Assembly (NCBI RefSeq): GCF_030268045.1
Contig: NZ_BSDC01000001.1
Span: forward strand, 496,001 to 560,000
DNA from: Geothrix edaphica
Lineage (GTDB): Bacteria > Acidobacteriota > Holophagae > Holophagales > Holophagaceae
Reading direction: 5' to 3'
Length of the DNA: 64,000 nt
Each line of letters begins with the position of its first letter. Position 1 is the first letter of the stretch. Of the stretch, positions 18,483 to 28,055 are shown piece by piece. Position numbers and translations under genes: made by a program. A model generated the notes under the pieces. It saw only the letters and a program-made list of their open reading frames with translations. It was not told where the DNA came from and made no database searches.

Positions 18483-19733
18483 ATGGACCTGACCGAGTTC
18501 CTGTCCGCCGAATGGAAGCCGGCCCTTGGCTGCACGGAACCGGCGGCGGTGGCCCATGCCGCCAGCCTGGCTGCGGCCCAGGGCGCCGGCGGGATCCGTG
18601 AGGTGCGGCTGGTCGTCGACCCCCGCACCTACAAGAACTGCCACGCCGTGGGCCTTCCCAACAGCGGGGGGCGAACCGGGATCCTCTGGGCCCTGGCCCT
18701 GGGCGCCTGCCTGCCCGACCCGGCGCTGGGACTGGGCTGCTTCGCGGCGGTGGATGCGGCCCTCCTCGCCGCGGCACGGGAGCTGGTGGACCGGAAGGTG
18801 ATCCGCGTGGAGGTGGATACCTCCCGCCTGGAACTCCACATCGACTGCACCGTGGCGCGTGAGGGCGGCACGGGCCGGGCGGTGCTGGAGGTGGAACACA
18901 CGCACCTGGCGCGGTTGGAGGCCGATGGCACGCAGGTGGGCGGCAGCCCTGCCCGGGCCGGGGCTGGGGGCGCTCCATCAGTGCGGGCCCGGGTGGGAGC
19001 CATGGGCCTCCTGGAGCTGCGGAAGCTGGCGGCGGAGCTCTCCGGGGAGAATCGCCAGCGGCTGCGCGAGGGGGCGGCCTTCAACCTGGCCATGGCGGAG
19101 CACGGGGTGGCCCTCCTGCCGGAAGGTTTCGTGCCGCCGCCTGGGGGGGACCCCATGGCCAGGCTCTCCCGGCTGGTGGCCGCCGGGGTCTTCGCCCGCA
19201 TGTCCGGCGAACCCCTCATGGTCATGTCCCTGGCGGGATCCGGGAACAAGGGGATCACCGTGGCCGTGCCGGTCACGCTGTGGGGCCGGGCGGGCGGGCA
19301 TGCCCAGGCGCGGGTCGACGAGGCCCTGGCGTTCGGCTGTCTGGTGACCTCCGCGACCACCCACCGGTTGGGCACCCTGTCCGCCGTGTGCGGGGCCGCC
19401 AACGCCGCGGGCATCGGCATCGCTCTGGCCATCCTCCTGCTGGAGGGAGCGACTCCCGCGCAGATGGATCTGGCCGTGGCCAACATGGTGGGCAACGTGG
19501 CGGGCATGATCTGCGACGGCGCCAAGATCGGCTGCGCCATGAAGGCCATGACGGGGGTGGACGCGGCCTTCCGCTCGGCCACCCTGGCCCTGGCGGGCTT
19601 CGGCATCCCCGCCACGGACGGCATCGTGGGCATGGATGGCGACGACTCCCTGGTCAACCTGGGCCGGCTCGCCCGGCGGGGCATGACCGGCGTGGACGCC
19701 GAGGTGCTGGAGATCATGCAGGCGAAGCTCTGA
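18483..19733 (+). CDS. UPF0597 / L-cysteine desulfidase-like iron-sulfur protein
   Basis: 416 aa, similar to the YhaM/CyuA family and to the alpha half of iron-sulfur serine dehydratases. Members break L-cysteine to pyruvate, sulfide and ammonia using a [4Fe-4S] cluster. The signature GCTEPAAVA is near residue 18. Further conserved-looking stretches are SLAGSGNKGI, the cysteine-bearing MICDGAKIGCAMK, and TDGIVGMDGDD near the end. I chose ATG at 18483 because GAGG is six bases upstream; ATG at 18477 is possible. Divergent from the peroxiredoxin gene. Substrate is family inference, not shown here. Confidence 0.85.
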   Translation: MDLTEFLSAEWKPALGCTEPAAVAHAASLAAAQGAGGIREVRLVVDPRTYKNCHAVGLPNSGGRTGILWALALGACLPDPALGLGCFAAVDAALLAAARELVDRKVIRVEVDTSRLELHIDCTVAREGGTGRAVLEVEHTHLARLEADGTQVGGSPARAGAGGAPSVRARVGAMGLLELRKLAAELSGENRQRLREGAAFNLAMAEHGVALLPEGFVPPPGGDPMARLSRLVAAGVFARMSGEPLMVMSLAGSGNKGITVAVPVTLWGRAGGHAQARVDEALAFGCLVTSATTHRLGTLSAVCGAANAAGIGIALAILLLEGATPAQMDLAVANMVGNVAGMICDGAKIGCAMKAMTGVDAAFRSATLALAGFGIPATDGIVGMDGDDSLVNLGRLARRGMTGVDAEVLEIMQAKL

Positions 19734-19738
19734 GCCTC

Positions 19739-20452
19739 TCACCCATATTTGGGTGCGGCTGAGCTGGAGGCGCTCCAGGCGAGCGCCAGCGCCACGGCCA
19801 AGGCGCCCCAGCCGAGCGGGCTCGGATCGGTGGCCAGGCGGGGCAGTTGTTCCAGCAGCAGGCGGCCCAGGCTGTCGTGGCCGGGACCTGGGCCCAGGCC
19901 CAGCGTCGACAGGGTGGCCTCGCCCCAGAGGGCGCCCAGCCAGGCGCTGGGGAAGAGGGCGGCGGCCTGCTCCAGGCCCCAGGGCGCCCAGCGGCGGAGG
20001 GTCGAGGCCCCGGTGGCGCCGAGGGTGCGCTCCGCGGCCCAGGCCGGAGACTGCCGGAAGGCATCGAGCCTGGCACGCAGCGGTGGTTCCAGGTGGGGGG
20101 CCAGCAGCAGGCCCAGCAGCAGGAGGAGGGCCGCCCCGCCGAGGCCACCGGCAGCCGCCGCCAGGGGGAGGAGGAACAGCACGGGCGGCAGGCTGCGGAG
20201 GGCGGACAGGGCCCCGCGCCAGTACCGCCCCCGCCAGGCCAGAAGCAGCGCCAGCCCCAGGGCCAGCAGGGCGCAGGCGCTGGCGAAGCCCACGCTGCGG
20301 GCGCCGGCCAGCAGCAGGCGCAGCAGGGCGTCCCGACCGAGATCATCCGTGCCCAGGGGGTGCCTGAGGGAAGCCGCCAGGCCGCCGCCGAAGGGGTCCA
20401 GGGGCAGCTCCGGCAGGACCAGCGCCACCAGGAAGGCGAGGCGCCACTTCAA
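19739..20452 (-). CDS. Peptide-type ABC transporter permease (DppC-like)
   Basis: 237 aa with about five membrane segments. The motif HPLGTDDLGRDALLRLLLAGARS is the hallmark of DppC/OppC permeases. It begins at a TTG (20452) that overlaps the TGA of the upstream permease (TTGA), with no ATG in a suitable place. Family members are about 280-300 aa, so this one is short at the N-terminus: one membrane span precedes the HPLGTD motif as usual, but the usual cytoplasmic lead is gone. Last gene of the three-gene set; no ATPase gene follows. Very high GC and Leu/Ala content. Confidence 0.8.
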   Translation of the reverse strand: MKWRLAFLVALVLPELPLDPFGGGLAASLRHPLGTDDLGRDALLRLLLAGARSVGFASACALLALGLALLLAWRGRYWRGALSALRSLPPVLFLLPLAAAAGGLGGAALLLLLGLLLAPHLEPPLRARLDAFRQSPAWAAERTLGATGASTLRRWAPWGLEQAAALFPSAWLGALWGEATLSTLGLGPGPGHDSLGRLLLEQLPRLATDPSPLGWGALAVALALAWSASSSAAPKYG

Positions 20453-21111
20453 GGAACGGCCTCCGATTCCAGCGGCCTCGACAGCAGCCAGAGCAGGGCC
20501 AGGGCCGCGACCCAGGCCGCGAGCCCGGCCCGGTCCCGCCCGGCCACACGGTCCATCCAGTCCGTTCCGAGGCCCGGCACGCCCAGCATCCGTTCCAGCA
20601 CCAGGGAGGCCGTGAGCCAGACCGGCAGGCGGGCGGCCAGCCAGCGGCTGACGAGGCGGGTCAGGGCAAGCCTTCGTGCCCGGCGCACCACCCGAGCGCC
20701 CCAGGCGGCGGGGAAGGGCACCTCGCGCGGCAGGGCCGCCGAAAGCCAGCGGACCTCGCCCGGAAGCGCGGCGGCGAGGAAGGCGGCGAGCCACCCGCCC
20801 TGGCCCGGGGGTCCCCAGGCCGCCGGCCACAGGGCGAGCAGGGCCCCGGCCCAGAGCAGGTCCGGCGGGGCCTCCAGCAGGGCCAGGGACCGCCGGGTCG
20901 CGAGGTCCGGTCCCCCGAGCCAGGCGAGCAGCGGCGCCGCGACGGCCAGGGCCCCCAGGGCCAACCCCGCGGGAAGCAGGGCCTGGAGGGGGAAGGGCGG
21001 GGCGGGGACCGGCCGCCACAGGGCGCCGGGGAGGCTCCAGGCCAAGCCGAGGGCCAGGCCCCAGACGGCCGCGCCCTGGGCGGCGGCGCTCCGGGCCACC
21101 GGGAACCTCAC
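20449..21111 (-). CDS. Peptide-type ABC transporter permease (DppB-like), short
   Basis: 220 aa against about 300-340 for DppB. The C-terminal half matches the family: LERMLGVPGLGTDWMDRVAGRD corresponds to the DppB end in which a Pro-Gly-Leu-Gly loop precedes the last membrane span. The N-terminal domain that normally starts with a first span and a long periplasmic loop is missing. GTG start at 21111 overlaps the TGA of the binding-protein gene (GTGA). Whether it still forms a channel with the DppC-like partner is open. Confidence 0.72.
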   Translation of the reverse strand: MRFPVARSAAAQGAAVWGLALGLAWSLPGALWRPVPAPPFPLQALLPAGLALGALAVAAPLLAWLGGPDLATRRSLALLEAPPDLLWAGALLALWPAAWGPPGQGGWLAAFLAAALPGEVRWLSAALPREVPFPAAWGARVVRRARRLALTRLVSRWLAARLPVWLTASLVLERMLGVPGLGTDWMDRVAGRDRAGLAAWVAALALLWLLSRPLESEAVP

Positions 21112-22472
21112 CGGTTCCAGCGCCAGCCCGCGGCCCCCGGCGTGCCGAGGTAGAGTCCCAGCACGCCGGGTCCCACCTCGAGGCGCTTGTCCACCCAGAT
21201 CACGCTCTGGAGGTCGAGGATGGGGAGGGCGGCGGGATGCCGGGCCCAGAGGTTCTGGAGCTCCCGCCAGGCGGCCCCTCCCGCGTCCCGGAGCCCGGCG
21301 GCCAGGGCCGCGAACTGGGGGTCCCGCCAGCCGGTGACGTTCATGGGGCCCTTCGGTTCCAGATACTCCAGCACCGCCCACGGGTGCGGCTCGAAGACCA
21401 CCACGGAACAGGCCAGGTCGAAGTCGCCCCGGCGGAGCCGGTCGACGAGGAGGGCCTGCTCCAGGGGGATCAGCTGGAGGTCGAAGCCATCCCGGCGGGC
21501 CCGCTCCCGCAGGGCCAGCAGCAGGTTTTCGGTGAAGGCCTCGCCGGAGACATAGAGCAGCTTCAGAGTCGCCGGGGGCCTGGGTGGACCGACCTCCTCG
21601 CTCTCGATGGCCTGGGGCTCGAAGCCCAGGCTCTCGGGCCAGAGGCCGCGGCTGGGGCGGGCGTTCTGGCCTAGGAGGCCAGGCGGGAAGGCGTCCTGGC
21701 GCCAGCGCTCCAGCAGCTGGAGGGGTCCCGATCCCGCGTGGCTCCAGACCACCAGCTGGGCATTCATGGGCTGGACCACCACCCGGTGGGTGGCGGGCGG
21801 CGTCAGGGGGCGGGCCGGCGGGGCGCCGATGGCGAGCCAGCCCTTCTGGAGGGCCTGGAGCACCGTGGCCGGGTCCGGCAGGAGGCGGAAGCGGATGCCG
21901 TCGATGCGGGGCTTCAGGAAGTGCTCACGGCGGAGGAAGGTCCAGGCGGCAGGCTCCTTCACGAAGCGGAAGGGGCCCGAACCCCGCTCGGGGTGGTCCT
22001 TCTGGGCCACGGGTACGCGTGCCAGCTCCAGCAGGAGGCGGCCCGGGGGCTTGGGCGAGCGGATCCACACGCGGCCCTCCTGCACACGCGCTTCGGCCCC
22101 CTCCAGGATGGTCCGCTTGGTTGGGCTGGCCTTGGGATCGCGGCGGAGCTCCGTGAAGGTCCACAGGACATCCTCCGCGGTGACCGGGCTGCCATCCGTG
22201 AACCGGGCGTCATCGCGCAGGCCGAAGGTGATGGCGCCATCTTTCTGGATCTTCCAGGAGGTGGCCAGACGCGGCACCGCCCGGCCCCCGGGATCGAGGC
22301 CCACCAGCGCGTCGCCCGCCAGGGACTGGAGGATCCACTGCTCGTAGCTGTCGCCACGGATGAAGTCGAGGGGACCGGGATCCCGGGGCAGGGACTCCTC
22401 GACCATCTGCGCCCGGGCCGGGGCCAGGGCCGAGAGAAAGACCAAGGTCAGGGCGGCTAGGCGATTCCGCAT
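21108..22472 (-). CDS. Extracellular solute-binding protein, family 5 (peptide/nickel type)
   Basis: 454 aa. Signal peptide MRNRLAALTLVFLSALAPARA, no lipobox. The SBP_bac_5 pattern is visible: GLDPGGRAVPRLATSWKI, FGLRDDARFTDGSPVTAEDVLWTF, and GSGPFRFVK. Later parts diverge from the OppA/DppA pattern and the protein is shorter than OppA (about 530). It should capture a peptide or similar ligand in the periplasm and pass it to the two permeases encoded directly downstream through stop-start overlaps. No OppD/OppF-type ATPase gene is in the window. Confidence 0.85.
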   Translation of the reverse strand: MRNRLAALTLVFLSALAPARAQMVEESLPRDPGPLDFIRGDSYEQWILQSLAGDALVGLDPGGRAVPRLATSWKIQKDGAITFGLRDDARFTDGSPVTAEDVLWTFTELRRDPKASPTKRTILEGAEARVQEGRVWIRSPKPPGRLLLELARVPVAQKDHPERGSGPFRFVKEPAAWTFLRREHFLKPRIDGIRFRLLPDPATVLQALQKGWLAIGAPPARPLTPPATHRVVVQPMNAQLVVWSHAGSGPLQLLERWRQDAFPPGLLGQNARPSRGLWPESLGFEPQAIESEEVGPPRPPATLKLLYVSGEAFTENLLLALRERARRDGFDLQLIPLEQALLVDRLRRGDFDLACSVVVFEPHPWAVLEYLEPKGPMNVTGWRDPQFAALAAGLRDAGGAAWRELQNLWARHPAALPILDLQSVIWVDKRLEVGPGVLGLYLGTPGAAGWRWNR

Positions 22473-22500
22473 GGCTGGAGGCTCGAGGAAGTTTCCTCCA
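22473..22500. repeat. Short inverted repeat in a divergent promoter region
   Basis: GCTGGAGG and CCTCCAGC pair over eight bases around a 13-base centre immediately upstream of the binding-protein start. In the mRNA it could hide or mark the ribosome site of that gene. The rest of the 170-bp divergent region shows nothing recognisable. Confidence 0.35.
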
Positions 22501-22642
22501 GCATGCCCGGGGCCGTGGGGCCTGCCAAGGGGTGGTTCCCGGGGGCCGTTCCACCCTTCATTTCCGGTCATCCTGTCTGCGTTTTTGCCGGGCCCGCCTG
22601 CGCCCGGGGATCGGTGTTGCTACTCTGAATGGCGGAGGCGCT

Positions 22643-24397
22643 GTGGCCGATCTTTCGGAATCCAAGCTGTTCTGGTGGTGGCCGCTCATGGACCGCCACC
22701 GGCGCACCCTCTACTGGGGCCTGGCGGCCACGGTCTGGTGCAGCGTGGCCGCCTCCGTGGTGCCCTACTGGTCGGGCCGGGCGGTGAACGCGCTGGAGCG
22801 CCACGATTGGCAGGGCTCCCGGGTCTTCCTGGCCTGGATGCTGGCCTTCACGGCGGCGGCGGGCATCGGCCGCTACCTCATGCGCAATACGCTCATCGGC
22901 CTTAGCCGCGACGTGGAGCGGGAACAGCGTGAATCGCTGTACAGCTTCCTGCTTGCCCGGCCCTTCGCGTTCTACGAGCGGCAGCGGGTGGGCGACCTCA
23001 TGTCGCGGCTGGGCGACGACGTGGGCACGGTCCGCATGGCCACGGGGCCGGGCCTCATGAGCTTCCTCCAGGTGATCTCCATCCTGCCGGTGACGCTGGG
23101 CCTGATGTTCAGCACCAGCTGGCGGCTCACCCTGGCGGTGATGCTGCCCTTCTCCTTCCTGGCGCTGGGGTTCTACATCATCGGGAAGTGGAGCCACATG
23201 GTGCAGCAGAAGCTGCAGCTGGCCTTCTCGGCCCTGTCGACCTACAGCCACGAGACCATCAGCGGCGAGCGCGTGGTGCAGGCCTTCGGGCTGGAGGAGG
23301 CCCGGGTGGCGCAGTTCGACGCCCTCAGCCGGCGCCACGCCTCGCTCAGCATGAAGCAGTCGGTGATCTTCAGCGCCTACGCCCCCCTGTCCGCCCTCAT
23401 CAGCGGCGTGTCCGCCCTTGTGCTGGTGACCTACGGGGGCAGCCTGGTGGTGCGGGGCGTCCTGAACCTGGGCGACCTCACGGCCTTCACGGGCTTCCTG
23501 GTGGCCCTGGCCTGGCCCATGATGAGCCTGGGCTGGTCCGCGAACTTGTTCCAGCGGGCCAAGGCCGGGCAGGAGCGGCTGGATCAGCTGCTCCACAGCC
23601 CCGAGCAGCCCCTGCCTCCGGCCGAGGCCATCGCCCTGCCGGAGGTTCCGGCCGCCCTGGCCCTGGAGGGCGTGACCCACCGCTTCGAGACCGGGCGCGG
23701 CCTGGGTCCGCTGGAGATCACCCTGGCGCCCGGCGACAGCCTGGCGGTGGTGGGCGGCATCGGCGCGGGCAAGACGCTGCTGCTGCAGGTGCTGGCGGGC
23801 CTTCGCGCGCCCCAGGCGGGGCGCATGCTCGTGGATGGCGAGCCCCTCTCCGACACCACCCTGCGCCGCCACTGGGCGGGCCTGGGCTGGGTGCCCCAGG
23901 AGGCCTTCCTGTTCTCGGAAACGCTCCGTATGAACCTCGCCATGGGCCGCCCCGAGGCCACGGAGGAGGAAATCTGGGAGATCGCCCGGGTGGTGGCCAT
24001 GGACGAGCTGATCCACCGCCTGCCTGACGGTCTGGATACGGTGGTGGGCGAGCGGGGCGTGGCCCTCAGCGGCGGCGAGCGCCAGCGGACGGCCCTGGCC
24101 CGGGCCCTGCTGCGCCGCCCGCGCCTGCTGCTGCTGGATGACGCCCTCTCCGCGGTGGATGCCGAGACGGAAAGCCGCATCCTCGAGAACCTCCGCGCCT
24201 TCCTCGGCAAGTCCACCCTGGTGCTGGCCACGCACCGGGTCTTCGTGGCGGAGACCTGCGCCCGGGTGCTGGTGCTGGAGGAGGGGCGGGTGGTCCAGTT
24301 CGACACCCCCGAGGCGCTGGCCGCCCAGCCGGGGCTCTTCGCGCGCCTCAAGCGGCTGCAGAGCCTGGAGCGGGAGCTGGTGAAAGGCGTCGTTTGA
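22643..24397 (+). CDS. ABC multidrug-type exporter, membrane and ATPase domains fused (MdlA-like)
   Basis: 584-aa half transporter. Six membrane segments in residues 1-300, coupling region with SRLGDDVGTVRMATGPG, then the nucleotide-binding domain with Walker A VGGIGAGKT (Ile-Gly where most exporters have Thr-Gly or Ser-Gly), signature LSGGERQR and Walker B LLLLDDALSAVD. The Asp in place of the usual catalytic Glu is normal for the MdlA/YheI subfamily, whose partner (MdlB/YheH) supplies the active site; no partner gene is adjacent. GTG at 22643 follows GGAGG by four bases. The next gene starts inside its stop codon. Confidence 0.88.
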   Translation: MADLSESKLFWWWPLMDRHRRTLYWGLAATVWCSVAASVVPYWSGRAVNALERHDWQGSRVFLAWMLAFTAAAGIGRYLMRNTLIGLSRDVEREQRESLYSFLLARPFAFYERQRVGDLMSRLGDDVGTVRMATGPGLMSFLQVISILPVTLGLMFSTSWRLTLAVMLPFSFLALGFYIIGKWSHMVQQKLQLAFSALSTYSHETISGERVVQAFGLEEARVAQFDALSRRHASLSMKQSVIFSAYAPLSALISGVSALVLVTYGGSLVVRGVLNLGDLTAFTGFLVALAWPMMSLGWSANLFQRAKAGQERLDQLLHSPEQPLPPAEAIALPEVPAALALEGVTHRFETGRGLGPLEITLAPGDSLAVVGGIGAGKTLLLQVLAGLRAPQAGRMLVDGEPLSDTTLRRHWAGLGWVPQEAFLFSETLRMNLAMGRPEATEEEIWEIARVVAMDELIHRLPDGLDTVVGERGVALSGGERQRTALARALLRRPRLLLLDDALSAVDAETESRILENLRAFLGKSTLVLATHRVFVAETCARVLVLEEGRVVQFDTPEALAAQPGLFARLKRLQSLERELVKGVV

Positions 24398-26289
24398 CGG
24401 CCCTGCGGATCGACCGCCCGGTGCTGGTGCGGGCCCTGGCGCTGGCCCTGTCCGCCTGGGTGGCCTTCGCCATCGCGACGCTGGTGCACGTGCAGAACGC
24501 CTACTGGGCGGCCATGCCGGTCTGGGTGGTGGCCCAGGCCTCGCGGGGCGTGCTGATCGAGCGGGCCCTCTTCCGCGTGCTGGGCACCCTGCTGGGGGCG
24601 GCCGTCGGCTTCGCGATCCTCCATATCCCGGTGGATCCGTATGTGCAGTTCGCCCTGCTGGGTCTGTGGGTGGCCGTCAATGGGGGACTGACCCACGTGC
24701 TGCGGGGCGTGCATGGCTACGGAGCCCTGCTGGCAGGGATCACCGCGGCCATCGTCGTCATCCCGGCCGTGCTGGCGCCGGGAGCCTCGCTGGACTTCGC
24801 CACCGCCCGGGTGGAATGCACCCTCATCGGCGTGGTGGTGGCCACCGTGATCACGGGGCTGGCGACGCCCGAATCGCCTCGGCAGGCGTTCTTCCTGCGC
24901 ATCCGGCTGCTGTCGGCGGACGCTGTGGCCTACGCGGCTGGAGTCCTGCGCAGCGGGGCCTCCGCAATGGGCGGCGAGAAGCGCAGGATCCTCGCGGAGA
25001 TCAGCGAAGCGGAAGTCTCTGCACGCCTGATCCTGGCGGGTTCCTTCGAGGGGTACCGTCGGCTGCACGACGTGGACTCGCTGATGGTGGGCGTACTCGG
25101 GACCATGAGCGCCGCCGTGGCACTCCAGCCGGATGGACACCCGCGGGCGGCCGGGCTCGATGAGCTGGCCCAGGGGTTGGAGCCAGTGGCGGAAAGCCTC
25201 CGCTCGGAGGGCGGCCTGCCCATGGGTGAGGTCCCACGGCTGGCTGAGGTGCCCGGCTCCGAGCGCCTGGCCGGTGCCCTGGCCCGCCTCCTGGAGGCCA
25301 ATGCGGCCCTCGGCCGGCCCCTGGATGAAGCTACGGCCCTCCCCCTGCGGCGGGAACTGGCCGTCCTCGCACCGCACCGGGAGTGGCCCCAGGCTGGGCG
25401 CACCGCCCTGGCCTCCGGGGTCGCGACCTTCCTGGCGGCGGCCCTGGCCCACGGGTCAGGTTCTCCTTTGGCGGTCCAGGTCGCCGTGGGCGTCTGCATC
25501 TTCTCGCTGGTGCTGGGCTCCATGGCGCTGCCCCATCACATCGCCCCCAAGCTGCTGGCAGGGGTGGTCACCGGGGCATTCGTGGCGGTCCTGTACCGCC
25601 TCCTGGTGCAGCCGACCTTCCCCTCGCCCCCAGGCCTGCTGTGGACGCTGGCGCCCTTTCTGCTGGTGGGGGGCTTCCTCCGGGCCCACCCCCGCACGAC
25701 CCTGGCCGGCGTGGACTTCAACATGTGCTTCCTGCTGGCCAGCCAGGCCGGTGCCACGACCATCCCGGGCACGATGGAGGTGATCGGAGGCTCGGCCGCG
25801 CTGGCCGCCGCCGCCTGCCTGGTGGCCGGGAACTACATCCTGATGCCGCGGAGCTCCGTGCGGCAGGCGGAGGAGACCGCCGAGGTGATCCGCCGGGACC
25901 TGCTCCGGATGGTCGAGCCAGACCCCGGAGCCGCCATCGAGGACTGGCGGGCGCGCGGTTCGCGCCAGATCCTGCGCCTCTCCCTGCACCTGGGCCGCGC
26001 GAAGGACCTGGGCGAGCGCTGGCCCAAGGGGATCCTGGCGGTGCTCAACCTGGGATATGCCATCGAGCAGCTGCATGAAGCGCCGGAGGACGGCGCCAAG
26101 GCAGAGGCATTCGGCCACCTGAGGCGGCTGGCCCAGGATCCCGCGGGGACGGCCGAGGCGCTGCGAAGCCTGGCCGGGAAACCCGCCGGGAGCTCCCAAC
26201 AGGCGGTACTGCTGGATCTGGCCGCCGGCCTCGAGACCTCGGCCGACCTGCTGACCTTCGGCCGAAGCGGAAAACCCGACCTCAACTGA
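24394..26289 (+). CDS. FUSC-family membrane protein (aromatic-acid efflux type)
   Basis: 631 aa. Two blocks of membrane segments (about residues 10-150 and 335-485) separated by a cytoplasmic helical region and followed by a 140-residue cytoplasmic tail: the layout of AaeB and other fusaric-acid-resistance-like exporters. The start is TTG at 24394, overlapping the TGA of the ABC exporter gene (TTGA), so the two are translationally coupled. AaeB usually pairs with the membrane-fusion protein AaeA; here the coupled partner is an ABC exporter. Substrate unknown. Confidence 0.83.
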   Translation: MTALRIDRPVLVRALALALSAWVAFAIATLVHVQNAYWAAMPVWVVAQASRGVLIERALFRVLGTLLGAAVGFAILHIPVDPYVQFALLGLWVAVNGGLTHVLRGVHGYGALLAGITAAIVVIPAVLAPGASLDFATARVECTLIGVVVATVITGLATPESPRQAFFLRIRLLSADAVAYAAGVLRSGASAMGGEKRRILAEISEAEVSARLILAGSFEGYRRLHDVDSLMVGVLGTMSAAVALQPDGHPRAAGLDELAQGLEPVAESLRSEGGLPMGEVPRLAEVPGSERLAGALARLLEANAALGRPLDEATALPLRRELAVLAPHREWPQAGRTALASGVATFLAAALAHGSGSPLAVQVAVGVCIFSLVLGSMALPHHIAPKLLAGVVTGAFVAVLYRLLVQPTFPSPPGLLWTLAPFLLVGGFLRAHPRTTLAGVDFNMCFLLASQAGATTIPGTMEVIGGSAALAAAACLVAGNYILMPRSSVRQAEETAEVIRRDLLRMVEPDPGAAIEDWRARGSRQILRLSLHLGRAKDLGERWPKGILAVLNLGYAIEQLHEAPEDGAKAEAFGHLRRLAQDPAGTAEALRSLAGKPAGSSQQAVLLDLAAGLETSADLLTFGRSGKPDLN

Positions 26290-27921
26290 TCAGGCTCCGT
26301 CGCGGAACGTGACCTTGTTGATCTCGGCGAAGGTGGTGATGCCCAGCCGCACCTTCTCGATGGCGCTCTCCCGGAGGAACTGCATGCCGCCCCGGCGGGC
26401 GGCGGCCTTCACTTCGCGGGTCGGCGCCCGCTGGATGAGCAGTTCGCGGATCTCGTCGTTCAGGCCCATGAACTCGATGATGGCCTGCCGGCCGCGGAAG
26501 CCCGTGCCGTGGCAGTCCACGCAGCCCACCCGGTCGAAGAGGGTGGCGCCGCGCAGCCAGGCCTCGTCCACGCCGTTCTCCTCCAGCTCCTGAGGGCTGG
26601 GCGGGTGGGCGGGGCGCTTGCACTTGGGGCAGAGCACGCGGATGAGGCGCTGGGCCAGGATGCAGTTCAGGGACGAGACGAAGTTGTAGACCTCGACGCC
26701 CATGTGCTGGAAGCGGCCGATCACGTCCAGCACGTTGTTGGCGTGGACGGTGGTGAAGACCAGGTGGCCCGTGAGGGCGGACTGGATGGCGATCTGGGCG
26801 GTCTCGGGGTCGCGGATCTCGCCCACGAGGATCTTGTCGGGATCGTGGCGGAGGATGGAGCGCAGGCCCAGGGCGAAGGTGAGGCCCTTCTTCTCGTTCA
26901 CGGGGATCTGGGTGACGCCCTCGAGCTGGTATTCGACGGGATCCTCGATGGTGATGATCTTGTCCTCGGGGGCCTTGATCTCGCTCAGCACGGCGTAGAG
27001 GGTGGTGGTCTTGCCGGAACCTGTGGGGCCGGTGACCAGGAACATGCCGTAGGGCTCGCGGGCGAACCGGCGCAGGCGCTTCAGCTCGTGGTCGGAGAAG
27101 CCCAGGATCTCCAGGGTCAGGGCCTGGAACTCCTCCGTGAGGTTCTCCTTGTCCAGGATGCGGATGACCGCGTCCTCGCCGTGGATGGTGGGCATGATGC
27201 TGACGCGGAAGTCGATGGCCCGGCCGCGGACCTTGAGCTTGAAGCGGCCGTCCTGCGGCTTGCGCTTCTCCGCGATATCCAGCTCGGACATGACCTTGAT
27301 GCGGCTGATGATGGGCGAGGCGAAGCGCCGGTCGATGGGATCCGCCGCGGGGTACAGGCTGCCGTCGATGCGGTACTTGATCTGGAAGCCCGTGGCCGTG
27401 GTCTCCAGGTGGACGTCGGAGGCGCGGCGCTGGAGGGCGTTGAAGATGGTGGTGTCCACCAGGCGGACGATGGGCGCCTCGTCCTTGTCAGTCAGGCGCT
27501 CCAGGTCGAGCACCTCGTCGTCCAGATCCTCCTCGTGGAGCACCTGGATCTTGAGGGCCTCGCCGGCCTCGTCCATGACCTTCTGGCCGCTCTCGGATTT
27601 CTTCAGCACCTCCTGGATCTGGGCGAGAGGGGCACCGGCGAACCGGAGGGGCCGCTTGAGCTGCTGCCGCAGGAGGTCCTGGGTGGGGATGTCCAGGGGG
27701 TCGGCCATGGCCAGCCACAGGACGCCATCCCGCTCCTGCACCGGCACGAAGTGGTGCTTGAGCATCAGGTCGATGGGGATGGCCTGGAAGAGCGCGAACT
27801 CCACCGGCTCCCGGGTCAGGTCCAGGTTGGGGTACAGCTCCCGGGCCGGCCGGAAGTCGGTCAGGGCCGGCTCGCCTGTCTCGACGGCATCCGTGGGGTC
27901 CGGGGGAGTGGGAAAAGTCAT
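26290..27921 (-). CDS. Second PilB/GspE-type secretion ATPase
   Basis: 543 aa. N-terminal GspE/MshEN-like domain (residues about 30-115), then the ATPase core: Walker [11 protein letters not shown], Asp box [12 protein letters not shown], Walker [14 protein letters not shown], His box FTTVHANN, and zinc cysteines VLCPKC...[12 protein letters not shown]. It is a full-length motor, distinct from PilB at 6430-8271, and stands alone, without pseudopilin or secretin genes nearby. It could serve a type II secretion system or act as an alternative pilus motor; the lack of neighbours leaves this undecided. Confidence 0.93.
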   Translation of the reverse strand: MTFPTPPDPTDAVETGEPALTDFRPARELYPNLDLTREPVEFALFQAIPIDLMLKHHFVPVQERDGVLWLAMADPLDIPTQDLLRQQLKRPLRFAGAPLAQIQEVLKKSESGQKVMDEAGEALKIQVLHEEDLDDEVLDLERLTDKDEAPIVRLVDTTIFNALQRRASDVHLETTATGFQIKYRIDGSLYPAADPIDRRFASPIISRIKVMSELDIAEKRKPQDGRFKLKVRGRAIDFRVSIMPTIHGEDAVIRILDKENLTEEFQALTLEILGFSDHELKRLRRFAREPYGMFLVTGPTGSGKTTTLYAVLSEIKAPEDKIITIEDPVEYQLEGVTQIPVNEKKGLTFALGLRSILRHDPDKILVGEIRDPETAQIAIQSALTGHLVFTTVHANNVLDVIGRFQHMGVEVYNFVSSLNCILAQRLIRVLCPKCKRPAHPPSPQELEENGVDEAWLRGATLFDRVGCVDCHGTGFRGRQAIIEFMGLNDEIRELLIQRAPTREVKAAARRGGMQFLRESAIEKVRLGITTFAEINKVTFRDGA

Positions 27922-28006
27922 GGAAACATCCTACTGGAAGGGACGAAGGCCCGAAGGGGCGGAATCGGACCTGGATCACAAAGGACGCCATGGTTGGCTT
28001 CGATCG

Positions 28007-28036
28007 TTGACCTGCGCGGGACCGGCACTCCACAAT
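28007..28036 (+). promoter_or_regulatory. Candidate sigma-70 promoter of the nuo operon
   Basis: TTGACC (28007-28012), an 18-base spacer and CACAAT (28031-28036). Transcription would start near 28043, just before GGAGG and the ATG at 28056; this argues against the in-frame ATG at 28035 as the NuoA start. Confidence 0.4.
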
Positions 28037-28055
28037 GACTGGTCCTGGAGGCTCC

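Noticed and set aside
19847-21337. 496-residue plus-strand frame opposite the peptide permeases
   Set aside because: The minus strand holds permease motifs (HPLGTDDLGRD, GVPGLGTDW) joined by start-stop overlaps; the plus frame is Arg/Ala/Gly-rich noise.
23700-24180. Defective ATPase in the MdlA-like exporter because the catalytic Glu is Asp and Walker A is unusual
   Set aside because: Asp at this place is normal for the MdlA/YheI subfamily, and the lysine and both Walker motifs are intact.
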